Assembly (NCBI GenBank): GCA_040506775.1
Contig: JBEVWC010000017.1
Coordinates: forward strand, 1-64,000
Direction: 5' to 3'
Source of the DNA: Thiodiazotropha sp040506775
GTDB taxonomy: Bacteria > Pseudomonadota > Gammaproteobacteria > Chromatiales > Chromatiaceae
Length of the DNA: 64,000 bases
The notes under the pieces: model-generated
What the model was told of the DNA's origin: nothing
Seen by the model: the letters and a program-made list of their open reading frames with translations, nothing else
The model's database searches: none
Position numbers and translations under genes: made by a program
In this document: positions 1-6,078 of the stretch, in pieces
How the letters are laid out: each line of letters opens with the position of its first letter
Numbering within the stretch: the first letter of the stretch is position 1

Positions 1-35
1 TACTTGTACGTCGTTCTAGGGCCTGGTTTTGGCAT
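1..35 (-). CDS. IS3-family transposase OrfA, N-terminal fragment at window edge
   Basis: The frame starts with ATG at 35 and reads MPKPGPRTTYK before running off the left edge. An AGGAG sits about ten bases upstream. The peptide resembles, from memory, the beginning of OrfA of one group of IS3-family elements, whose N-terminal half is a helix-turn-helix DNA-binding domain that works with OrfB (DDE recombinase) through a frameshift. Only eleven complete codons are visible, so the call depends on the match of this short stretch together with the adjacent terminus-like sequence. Confidence 0.5.
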   Translation of the reverse strand, partial: MPKPGPRTTYK

Positions 36-93
36 CGGTAGACTCTCCTGACTAGTTAGTTCAGGGTGTCCACTAAACCGTAGGAACTATCCA
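1..93 (-). mobile_element. IS3-family element, one terminus (partial)
   Basis: Read on the minus strand, a terminus opening TGGATAGTTCC starts at position 93. A non-coding leader follows, then an AGGAG ribosome site and an ATG at 35 that opens a transposase-like frame. The element leaves the window at base 1, so its second end, orfB and any target duplication cannot be seen. It sits inside the attC site of the outermost visible cassette: the outer box of that site is intact at 112-118, but the palindromic second half is missing. The family call rests on the remembered N-terminus of IS3-type OrfA proteins and the TG-type end. Confidence 0.6.
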
Positions 94-118
94 GTCCGAC
101 AGCAGCCGCTTGTTATGC
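94..118 (-). other. attC remnant of the MerR/CMD cassette, cut by the IS
   Basis: The box GTTATGC (112-118) is the same seven-base box that bounds the other attC sites here. It overlaps the TAA stop of the CMD-family gene, as is usual for cassette genes. The following bases begin a typical attC left arm, but no matching second arm or closing box is found before the insertion sequence terminus at 93. The site is therefore probably split, with its other half beyond the left edge. Confidence 0.55.
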
Positions 119-499
119 CTTTATTAATCCTCTTTCAATAAAGACATCTTTAGCTATAAACATACCATTCAGTGCTGCCGGAAAGCCAGCATAGACGGCC
201 ATCTGTAATATTACTTCGGTGATCTCCTCAGGTGAGCAACCGACATTCAATGCTCCATTTATATGTACTTTTAGCTGTGGAGCACAATGACCGAGAGCGG
301 TAAGTGCTGCGACAGTGGCAATTTCTCTTGATTTCAAATCCAGTTGCGGACGTTGATAAATGTCTCCGAAAGGAAACTCAATAATATATCTGGCCAGATC
401 AGGGCAAATGCTCTGAAGGTTTTCAATCACATTCTGCCCCGCTTTCCCATCAATCTCTTCCAGTTTGTTTAGCCCAAACTCATATCTCGTTGCAGTCAT
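113..499 (-). CDS. carboxymuconolactone decarboxylase (CMD/AhpD-like) family protein
   Basis: This 128-residue protein carries the CMD-family core, a helical bundle that includes ALTALGHCAPQLKVHINGAL around residues 66-85, followed by the typical SPEEITEVILQMAVYAGFPAA helix pair around 90-110. Family members are trimeric or hexameric decarboxylases or thiol peroxidase partners. The AhpD CxxC pair is absent (one Cys in GHC), so a decarboxylase-like or unknown small-molecule role fits better than peroxidase recycling. It is the second gene of a two-gene integron cassette, 54 bases downstream of a MerR regulator on the same strand. Its stop codon lies in the attC box. Family is clear; substrate is unknown. 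Confidence 0.8.
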   Translation of the reverse strand: MTATRYEFGLNKLEEIDGKAGQNVIENLQSICPDLARYIIEFPFGDIYQRPQLDLKSREIATVAALTALGHCAPQLKVHINGALNVGCSPEEITEVILQMAVYAGFPAALNGMFIAKDVFIERGLIKA

Positions 500-553
500 G
501 ACTTATGCCTCTTATTTGATTTAACAAAGCAAGGCTACAAGTTTGAGTTAACT

Positions 554-913
554 CTAAGTCAAGGGTTTATTTGATTCGTAATAGTCTATTTTTGCGTCAA
601 GAACCTGCAAATGTTGCATTTCGCTTTCAATTCGTTGCTGCAGGATGTCTCTATGTTTTTGCAATAACAACTGTCGCTGTTCATAAGTTTCTTCACCTGC
701 TGCACGTAAATTAGCATATTCAAGGATTTGCTCTAGGGGCATGCCTGTTGCTTTCAGGCGATTAATGAACTTCGCCCATTCGATATCAGCAGTAGTGTAT
801 GAACGATGACCGTTACTGTTCCGGGAAATATTGGAAAGCAAGCCCATCTTCTCGTAATACCGTAGGGTATGAGGTGATAGCTGGGTTAACTCTGAGAATT
901 TTGAGATATTCAC
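554..913 (-). CDS. MerR-family transcriptional regulator (integron cassette)
   Basis: The 119-residue protein starts with a MerR winged helix (residues 1-70): a helix-turn-helix near FSELTQLSPHTLRYYEKMGL and a wing with NGHRSYTTADI. A dimerising coiled coil follows (about 75-115). No metal-binding cysteines are present in the C-terminal part, so it does not look like a metal sensor; it resembles the AdhR/NmlR-type regulators often linked to aldehyde or quinone stress. The start is GTG at 913 with AGGA about ten bases upstream, only 16 bases from the cassette boundary. It probably controls itself and the CMD-family gene downstream in the same cassette. Confidence 0.85.
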   Translation of the reverse strand: MNISKFSELTQLSPHTLRYYEKMGLLSNISRNSNGHRSYTTADIEWAKFINRLKATGMPLEQILEYANLRAAGEETYEQRQLLLQKHRDILQQRIESEMQHLQVLDAKIDYYESNKPLT

Positions 914-928
914 TCTCTTGTCCTAAAG

Positions 929-1009
929 GCATAACGCCAGAGTTTTGGGGCGGCCGGCAATAGCCGGGCGTCCCAGCCCCGAAGGGGCGACAAGAACGAA
1001 TTGTTATGC
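929..1009 (-). other. attC site (81 bp)
   Basis: Bounded by GCATAAC (929-935) and GTTATGC (1003-1009), which are exact inverted copies of each other. The inside contains complementary arms around GGGGCG and CGCCCC and a GC-rich middle, consistent with a folded single-stranded attC. It lies between the stop of the DUF6869-like gene and the start of the MerR gene and so ends the fourth cassette. Confidence 0.8.
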
Positions 1010-1013
1010 GTTT

Positions 1014-1403
1014 TCAACATGCGTCACCTCGGCAGGTCAATATTCTCTTCCACACTTCAGGTGTACCGCTCTCCCACACACCGCCCAACAAACGACGAAA
1101 GCCCAGATTTTTCCTCGCTTGTATTTCTATTTCTTCAATTACTTGTTGGCCTGCATTTTCGATTAAATCTTCTAGCGGGCCTGCTGCAAGGACAGCTATT
1201 ACTTTGTCTGAAGGATCAAGTTTTAAAATTGCTAAAATAGCTTTTAAACTATCTTCAGGAGCTGTGTCTCCGCCTCCTATGTCCATAAACTTTTCAATAG
1301 CCCACCATTTTGGGTGGTCTGTATTTAGGCCATGAGCTTGCTGTGCTTCAACATAAGCTTCAGCCCAGTTTTGTATCTCAGAATCATCCATAATTAAGCG
1401 CAT
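1014..1403 (-). CDS. DUF6869-like cassette protein
   Basis: This is a 129-residue soluble acidic protein. Its C-terminal half (PLEDLIENAGQQVIEEIE, then FRRLLGGVWESG around residues 76-118) resembles the small DUF6869 family, recalled from memory. There is no signal peptide or membrane segment, and no function is known. The first in-frame ATG lies inside the GTTATGC box of the next attC, so insertion at that point supplies the start codon. A second ATG four codons later (1391) is also possible, and neither has a clear ribosome site. It is a single-gene integron cassette. Confidence 0.65.
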   Translation of the reverse strand: MRLIMDDSEIQNWAEAYVEAQQAHGLNTDHPKWWAIEKFMDIGGGDTAPEDSLKAILAILKLDPSDKVIAVLAAGPLEDLIENAGQQVIEEIEIQARKNLGFRRLLGGVWESGTPEVWKRILTCRGDAC

Positions 1404-1486
1404 AACGCTTCGCGTAACCGGATGCCAAAAGCTGCATAGCGAAGCGGCGCAGCTTTTGGCAGTCCGAGTTTACGCGATTGTTATGC
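1400..1486 (-). other. attC site (87 bp)
   Basis: Bounded by GCATAAC (1400-1406) and GTTATGC (1480-1486). Inside, TGCCAAAAGCTGC and GCAGCTTTTGGCA form a near-perfect stem, flanked by a shorter CGCGTAA/TTACGCG pair. It closes the third cassette and overlaps the first possible start codon of the gene in the fourth. Confidence 0.85.
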
Positions 1487-1490
1487 ATTT

Positions 1491-2144
1491 TTATGGCTTC
1501 CATACTCCCAACTTACCATAACTACCGCCCATAATGATCATTTGTCCACGCCAATCTACAAGTATGAGTTTTTCCGATGCATCTAGAGCCATGAATGACT
1601 TAGTTAATTCCTGATTTCCTTCGTCGGAATACACAGTAGCAGCAAGTGTAATAACTTGACCTTCTTGCTCAATGCCATAAAGTAGAACACCTTCACCTAT
1701 GGATACGGTAAAGCCGTTTTTAACTTGGCCTAGTGGACGTGAAGCAGTAGTCAGGATTGGCGCCGGCTCTGCTTTTGCACCTTCAAGTGAGTTTAGCGTT
1801 ATGAGATCTAGATTGATTTTGCTTCGAGGAATATTTCTCACATATATCTCTTTCCAACCAGAAGCAGTTCGGTTCTTAGATTCAAATATTTTGTACTCAG
1901 AAAGCTTACTCTGAATTTCTTCAAGACGAGACTTTGTGAAAAATTCTAATTGGCACCATTCATCTTCGTGAAACTGCGGCGCACCATCGAAAGTTTCTTT
2001 GCTCGGCATTTGATAATCGATTACATCCCCTGAAATCGTTGGCATTGAGTAAAGTATTTTGTTTACGTCGACTTTCTCAGCGGCTTGAGCGGCACTTACT
2101 GAAATGCCAATAGCGGCTAATAAGTTTGATAACAGTTTCTTCAC
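1491..2144 (-). CDS. secreted cassette protein of unknown function
   Basis: The 217-residue product has a clear Sec signal peptide (MKKLL, a hydrophobic stretch, and an AQA cleavage site near residue 21). The remainder is a mixed alpha/beta domain with no membrane segments and no recognised catalytic motif. A single Cys occurs in the DEWCQLEFF region and the C-terminus is rich in glycine and hydrophobic strands. The start is GTG at 2144 with a good AGGAG site. It is the only gene of its cassette. I do not recognise the family; export to the periplasm is the only role-related statement the sequence supports. Confidence 0.75.
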   Translation of the reverse strand: MKKLLSNLLAAIGISVSAAQAAEKVDVNKILYSMPTISGDVIDYQMPSKETFDGAPQFHEDEWCQLEFFTKSRLEEIQSKLSEYKIFESKNRTASGWKEIYVRNIPRSKINLDLITLNSLEGAKAEPAPILTTASRPLGQVKNGFTVSIGEGVLLYGIEQEGQVITLAATVYSDEGNQELTKSFMALDASEKLILVDWRGQMIIMGGSYGKLGVWKP

Positions 2145-2159
2145 TCGACTTCTCCTAGT

Positions 2160-2207
2160 GCATAACGTCGCATTCAGCGGCTTGTCCGCTGTAATGTTTT
2201 GTTAAAT
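2160..2207 (-). other. attC site (short, 48 bp)
   Basis: Bounded by GCATAAC (2160-2166) and GTTAAAT (2201-2207). The latter is a perfect RYYYAAC box when read in the cassette direction. The core is a small hairpin, CAGCGG paired with CCGCTG. The size and shape match the short attC sites of mobile integron cassettes. Confidence 0.85.
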
Positions 2208-2615
2208 TTCAATTTTCTTTAACTCTTTGAATGCCCAGCTATCGCATTCCTCCTCTGACCACATATCACCTATTGCATGGGCTACCTCATGTAATAGAAG
2301 ATGCATTAGGAACGCTAAAGGTTTATATAAAACTTCAGTGTCTGAACTAAATCCTCTAAATTCCAAAGCGCCAATTACGGAGTTTTGCATGTCCGGCGTT
2401 ATTTTCTGTGCGAGCAATATTAAATATTCACCGGTTTCAGAATTCCTAAGGCACTTTCCAGTGCGAAAAGGATTGTCTTCTTCAATATCTTTACTTTTAC
2501 ACCAATCCATAATGCTCGGTACGGCTTCGATTTTTTCTAGTGGAAAATTATACTGTTTAGCTATATCTACTAGCTTTGATATATGCTCACTTGTATTTAT
2601 ATCTCGAAGGTTCAT
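2202..2615 (-). CDS. small HExxH protein, putative zinc metallopeptidase (cassette)
   Basis: The 137-residue protein has LLLHEVAHAIGDMWSEEECD near its C-terminus: a zincin HExxH helix (HEVAH, about residues 109-113) followed by acidic residues that could give the third zinc ligand. The N-terminal 90 residues are a predicted mixed domain with no signal peptide. Such minimal zincins occur as ImmA/IrrE-like and other intracellular proteases, but no DNA-binding partner is in this cassette. The stop codon overlaps the following attC box. Proteolytic activity is inferred from the motif only. Confidence 0.7.
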   Translation of the reverse strand: MNLRDINTSEHISKLVDIAKQYNFPLEKIEAVPSIMDWCKSKDIEEDNPFRTGKCLRNSETGEYLILLAQKITPDMQNSVIGALEFRGFSSDTEVLYKPLAFLMHLLLHEVAHAIGDMWSEEECDSWAFKELKKIEI

Positions 2616-2621
2616 CTTGTA

Positions 2622-2690
2622 ATTTAACGCCTAGCTCACCCGACGAAAACCGCGCAGCGGTTTTTGGTCGGGTGAAGCGACGTGTTATGT
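2622..2690 (-). other. attC site (69 bp)
   Basis: Bounded by ATTTAAC (2622-2628) and GTTATGT (2684-2690). The arms CTCACCCGAC and GTCGGGTGA pair, and an inner stem is made of AAACCGC and GCGGTTTTT. It closes the first cassette after attI. Confidence 0.85.
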
Positions 2691-2704
2691 TTATCTATCA
2701 TGGC

Positions 2705-2980
2705 TCAATCTAAGAACTCGGCAGGAATGGTTTTAACAAACTCAGTAGCTTGCTGCATTAGACTGTCCCAATCTGTTTGTGACCTAGCCCCAAAGCCATT
2801 ACGCACCAATTCCGCCTCACACAAATCTTCTAGTGCCCAAATAGCTCTTTTCTCTTCTTCTGTGAACTCGTCCTTGTAAGGCGTTTCAGATAACCGGTTA
2901 GATAAGATGTCCCACACAACAAGAAGATGCCCAATAGGAAGTTGTAGCATCGCTGGCTTATCTAGTTTTTCATTATCCAT
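2705..2980 (-). CDS. hypothetical protein of the attI-proximal cassette
   Basis: A 91-residue soluble acidic protein. The sequence is largely helical, with an amphipathic region FTEEEKRAIWALEDLCEAEL in the middle and a QTDWDSLMQQATEFV helix near the end. No signal peptide, membrane segment or catalytic motif is visible and I do not recognise the family. The ATG at 2980 follows AAGGA by about twelve bases. Being nearest attI, this is probably the most recently acquired and the best transcribed cassette, if the integron promoter is active. Confidence 0.65.
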   Translation of the reverse strand: MDNEKLDKPAMLQLPIGHLLVVWDILSNRLSETPYKDEFTEEEKRAIWALEDLCEAELVRNGFGARSQTDWDSLMQQATEFVKTIPAEFLD

Positions 2981-3000
2981 AGATGCTCAATCCTTCTTGA

Positions 3001-3070
3001 ACATAACAGTGGATTATGTGGACGTCGCGAATATTGACTTATGCCGACGTCTCGAATATTGAATTATGCC
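3001..3070. other. attI region with a 25-bp tandem repeat
   Basis: The stretch between the first cassette and intI has ACATAAC (3001-3007), the boundary box of the first cassette. Two near-identical 25-base units follow, at 3021-3045 and 3046-3070, each reading GACGTC-C-GAATATTGA-TTATGCC with two differences. A third partial copy (GGATTATGTG) precedes them. In well-studied integrons, attI carries direct repeats bound by the integrase; the tandem units fit that role. An alternative is that the repeats are the end of an older element that brought the integrase. Confidence 0.6.
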
Positions 3071-3130
3071 GACAAAAGTACTATAAATGTATCCATACAG
3101 GAGAAACACTGGCAAGGAGCATATTTTTCC

Positions 3131-4606
3131 ATGGATACTCAAGATTCGTCCCCTGATCCCCGTGTTGCCCAGTTTTGGACGCAATACACCCACTTCCTCA
3201 AACGCTTCCGCATTCACGAACGTTCCATCCCCTGGTATCGACGCCATGTCGAAGGATTTCTTTCGGATCATAAAGGTGTCCGACTCAGATCCCATACGGC
3301 TGAGACGGTGGCTTTGTGGCTTGAAGGTTTGGGTAGAAACCCCGCAATTACGGCCTGGCAGTTTCGCCAGAAGGTGGATGCGCTCAGAATTTTGATGGGG
3401 CACTACCTGAAAATGCCCTGGAGCGCCGGGTTTGACTGGGAACAGTGGAAGGCGGGGGCAACCGCTTTGGAATCGGACCATGCCACGATAGCCCGTACCT
3501 ACGAGATGATCGACAAGGCGATTGATGATCCTCAGAACCCTCTGGCCAGACGGCATCCGGAACTCTATCGGCAATTTCTGGTGGCGATCCGTTTGCCCGG
3601 GTACGCCCAAAACACCGAAAAGAGCTATCTGGGTTGGATCAATCGTTTCCTGATATTTCACTCTGACACTCATCCCTGTGATTGCAATGAAGCAGAAGTT
3701 GCCTCCTTTCTAGAACATTTGGCCCTGCAGCGCAAGGTTGCCCGTGCGACTCAAGCTCAGGCGCTTAATGCGTTAGCCTTCTTATATAAGCACGTTTTCG
3801 ATAAACCCCTTGGCGATATCGGTCCTTTCACGCATTCGCGCAAACCCAAGCGGATTCCCACCGTGCTGAGCACTCAGGAACTGGATTCCCTGCTCAAACA
3901 GGCCTCTGGGCTCAATTTACTGATTCTCCAACTGATGTATGGCACCGGTATGCGTGTCATGGAGTGCATGAGACTGCGCCTGCTGGACCTGGACTTTTCT
4001 CAGCGTCATATCATCGTCCGGGGCGGTAAAGGGATGAAGGACCGTACTGTTCCCCTGCCTGAAGTACTCATTCAGCCTTTGCAACGCCAGATGGCGGAAG
4101 TAAAAAAGATGCATGAACGGGATCTTGCGGCAGGATTTGGTTCAGTATTCCTGCCCAATGCACTGTCGCGTAAATATCCGCAGACCGACAAGGAGTTACG
4201 CTGGCAGTTTCTGTTTCCGGCCTCAAGGATTGCTGCCGATCCGCGGACCGGCATCCTGCGTCGTCATCATCTGCATCAGTCCTCAGTCCAGAAGCTGGTC
4301 AAACGCTGCGCTAAGGCAGCGGGTATTCTCAAGCGGGTTACCAGCCATACCCTGCGCCACTCCTTTGCCACGCATTTACTGGAGTCGGGCTCGGACATTC
4401 GGACCGTGCAGGCACTGCTGGGGCATAGCGATGTGTCGACCACGATGATCTACACCCACGTCATTCGCCGGGGCGGTCATGGGGCGACCAGCCCGCTCGA
4501 TCGAATGATCGGGCAAGCGTGTGTACAGGAACCCTTGCTGTCCTACCGCCCCAGTTACAATCGTCCTCACCCATGCCTCTGGGGAACCGGTTCCAGGGCT
4601 TTATGA
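3131..4606 (+). CDS. intI: integron integrase with an extra N-terminal domain
   Basis: Tyrosine recombinase of 491 residues. The C-terminal catalytic domain has R275 (GTGMRVMECM), K300/K303 (RGGKGMKDR), H406-x-x-R409 (TSHTLRHSFATHLLE), H432 (LLGH) and Y441 (IYTHV). The region between about 330 and 385 (HERDLAAGFG, LPNALSRKYP, RRHHLH) is the insert typical of integron integrases. The core-binding domain sits at about 145-230. Residues 12-110 form an additional helical domain (FWTQYTHFLKRF to WEQWKAG) not present in the usual 320-340-residue IntI. ATG at 3131 is chosen because AAGGAG precedes it; an upstream ATG at 3041 would start inside the attI repeats. Similar long integrases also occur next to IS91-type transposases, but none is present here. 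The 3' end overlaps the convergent oxidase gene by six bases. Confidence 0.9.
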   Translation: MDTQDSSPDPRVAQFWTQYTHFLKRFRIHERSIPWYRRHVEGFLSDHKGVRLRSHTAETVALWLEGLGRNPAITAWQFRQKVDALRILMGHYLKMPWSAGFDWEQWKAGATALESDHATIARTYEMIDKAIDDPQNPLARRHPELYRQFLVAIRLPGYAQNTEKSYLGWINRFLIFHSDTHPCDCNEAEVASFLEHLALQRKVARATQAQALNALAFLYKHVFDKPLGDIGPFTHSRKPKRIPTVLSTQELDSLLKQASGLNLLILQLMYGTGMRVMECMRLRLLDLDFSQRHIIVRGGKGMKDRTVPLPEVLIQPLQRQMAEVKKMHERDLAAGFGSVFLPNALSRKYPQTDKELRWQFLFPASRIAADPRTGILRRHHLHQSSVQKLVKRCAKAAGILKRVTSHTLRHSFATHLLESGSDIRTVQALLGHSDVSTTMIYTHVIRRGGHGATSPLDRMIGQACVQEPLLSYRPSYNRPHPCLWGTGSRAL

Positions 4607-5974
4607 TGACCGCTCCCTGGCCCAAAACGCCCGCAACATAATCCACACAAAAAGAATCCCACCGATCACCGCCAGCAGACCGCCCAGCCCCATCACCCCC
4701 ATGGCGGCTTTGGCCGAGAGACTGTCGAGCCCCTGCGCCGCACCGGCGGTTTTCCGCTGTATACCCATGGCACCGGATACCGCCAGCCCTCCGATGTGCA
4801 GTAACTGGCCAAACCCGTAGATCCAGGGCTGCCAGTCGGCCAGTCGGCCGCTCACCACGGGATACCCCAGACGGGGCAGCAGCAGGTAGGCCATACCCAT
4901 CAGCGCCAGGGTGATGCCGACGATGGAACCGTGATAGTGGGCGGGAATGATGGTGTTGAGCCCGGAGATGAACAGGGCGATCAGCCCGCCCGAAAAGAAC
5001 AGCACCATCGACATGACCAGGGCGCGCCGCAACGGGCGTTGCGCTGGGTCAGCAGTTGGCGCTCGGTAGAGACTGCCAATCACCAGCAGGCCGAGAGGGA
5101 CTACCGCCAATCCGCCTCCGTACTGCATCAGATGTGTGAAGGCACTGCGGGATTCGATGCTAACGGTACTGTGCATGAGGTATATGATCGGTGTCCCCAA
5201 CACCGGCAACACGCCGATCAGGAACAGCCCGGCATACCAGGCGCCACGCCCGGGCAGTTGCAGGCCCCCATGCCAGGCCAGCAGCAGCCAGGCGAGCATG
5301 ATCAGTTGGGTGTAGGCGAACTGCAGGGTGTGGCCACCGCCCCAGAAGAGGTATTCGTAATAGGCCTGACCGGTGACTTCCCCGGGCATCTGCCAACCGG
5401 CGGTGAGCACCGAGGCCAGGGCGATCAGGACCGCTCCTGAGAGGGTGATACCGGCCCAGGCCGTCAGGTTCGCGGGATCGCGCCGCAAACCGATCCATGC
5501 GCCCCGCAGCGTCAACAGGGTCTGCAAGCCGATGCCCACAGCGAACACCCCCAGCATGCTGAAGAACAGGGGCCGTTGCAGCACCGGAACATAGTTGTTC
5601 ATCAGCGGCGCCCCCTCACCGATGAACGCGGACAGGGCGATGCCCAGGGTGCCGATCAGGCACACAGAGAAAGCGAGCACCTGGGCGGTTTTCATGAGCG
5701 GTACGGAGGGGATGAGCATGGCGCCGACCAGCCCCGCCATGGCCAGGAACCAGATCAGCACCGACTGATCCACATGCACCACCAGGGCGGTGTGGAAGAA
5801 ATCGATCCAGGGGAAGAAGCCCTCGCTGCCCGGCATGCGCGACACCACCAGCAGCACCGCGAACAGACCGGCCAGGCCCAGGGCGAGCACCCCCAGTTGC
5901 AGCCAGCGGCGCACCATGCCCCGCTGGTCCGGGGTGAGATCCTGCAGATCGAGGGATCGCGCTTCAACGGGCAT
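4601..5974 (-). CDS. heme-copper oxidase subunit I-like membrane protein
   Basis: A 457-residue protein with about twelve membrane segments, related to subunit I of heme-copper oxidases (closest in style to cbb3/NOR-type). Visible ligand candidates are H67 in helix 2 (VVHVDQSVLIW), H215 in WGGGH (helix 6) and H346/H348 in AHYHG (helix 10, the pair of axial heme ligands). The two adjacent histidines expected in helix 7 for CuB are not evident; that region has only H268 in IIYLMHST. No subunit II or III gene adjoins it. It is divergent from ctaA and sco, which make and insert cofactors for such enzymes. Oxygen reduction is the family function; with the altered site the real reaction is uncertain. 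Confidence 0.75.
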   Translation of the reverse strand: MPVEARSLDLQDLTPDQRGMVRRWLQLGVLALGLAGLFAVLLVVSRMPGSEGFFPWIDFFHTALVVHVDQSVLIWFLAMAGLVGAMLIPSVPLMKTAQVLAFSVCLIGTLGIALSAFIGEGAPLMNNYVPVLQRPLFFSMLGVFAVGIGLQTLLTLRGAWIGLRRDPANLTAWAGITLSGAVLIALASVLTAGWQMPGEVTGQAYYEYLFWGGGHTLQFAYTQLIMLAWLLLAWHGGLQLPGRGAWYAGLFLIGVLPVLGTPIIYLMHSTVSIESRSAFTHLMQYGGGLAVVPLGLLVIGSLYRAPTADPAQRPLRRALVMSMVLFFSGGLIALFISGLNTIIPAHYHGSIVGITLALMGMAYLLLPRLGYPVVSGRLADWQPWIYGFGQLLHIGGLAVSGAMGIQRKTAGAAQGLDSLSAKAAMGVMGLGGLLAVIGGILFVWIMLRAFWARERSS

Positions 5975-6078
5975 CGGGGCATTCTCCCTGATCGTGTAGT
6001 ATGGTTGGAACCGGGCGCCACGATGGAGAGTCGGACCATCGGGGCATCGGAACAGACCGTTAACCTCCCACGTCAGTG

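Larger units (their letters stand above)
94..4606. mobile_element. integron: intI, attI and a five-cassette array
   Basis: An integron integrase gene on the plus strand faces away from a run of short minus-strand genes, and each gene is followed by an imperfect palindrome bounded by seven-base boxes of the GTTATGC/GCATAAC type. This is the standard integron geometry: integrase, attI on its 5' side, and cassettes oriented away from it. The visible order from attI outward is a 91-residue unknown, a HEVAH protein, a secreted unknown, a DUF6869-like protein, and a MerR plus CMD-family pair. No resistance gene and no Tn402/Tn21 backbone is visible, so a sedentary chromosomal integron is more likely than a class 1 integron. 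The array may continue left of the insertion sequence at the window edge. Confidence 0.85.

Noticed and set aside
3071..3130. A possible LexA box near the integrase start (SOS control)
   Set aside because: CTATAAATGTATCCATACAG has CTGT-like and ACAG-like ends but not the required spacing of CTGT-N8-ACAG, so it was not called.
3014..3673. A 219-residue minus-strand frame across the 5' part of the integrase
   Set aside because: It starts inside integrase coding sequence and ends in the attI repeats; the plus strand has the full recombinase motifs.
3131..4606. Integrase belonging to an IS91-type element rather than an integron
   Set aside because: Long integrases of this kind occur beside IS91-type transposases, but no transposase adjoins it and the cassette and attC geometry is correct on its 5' side.
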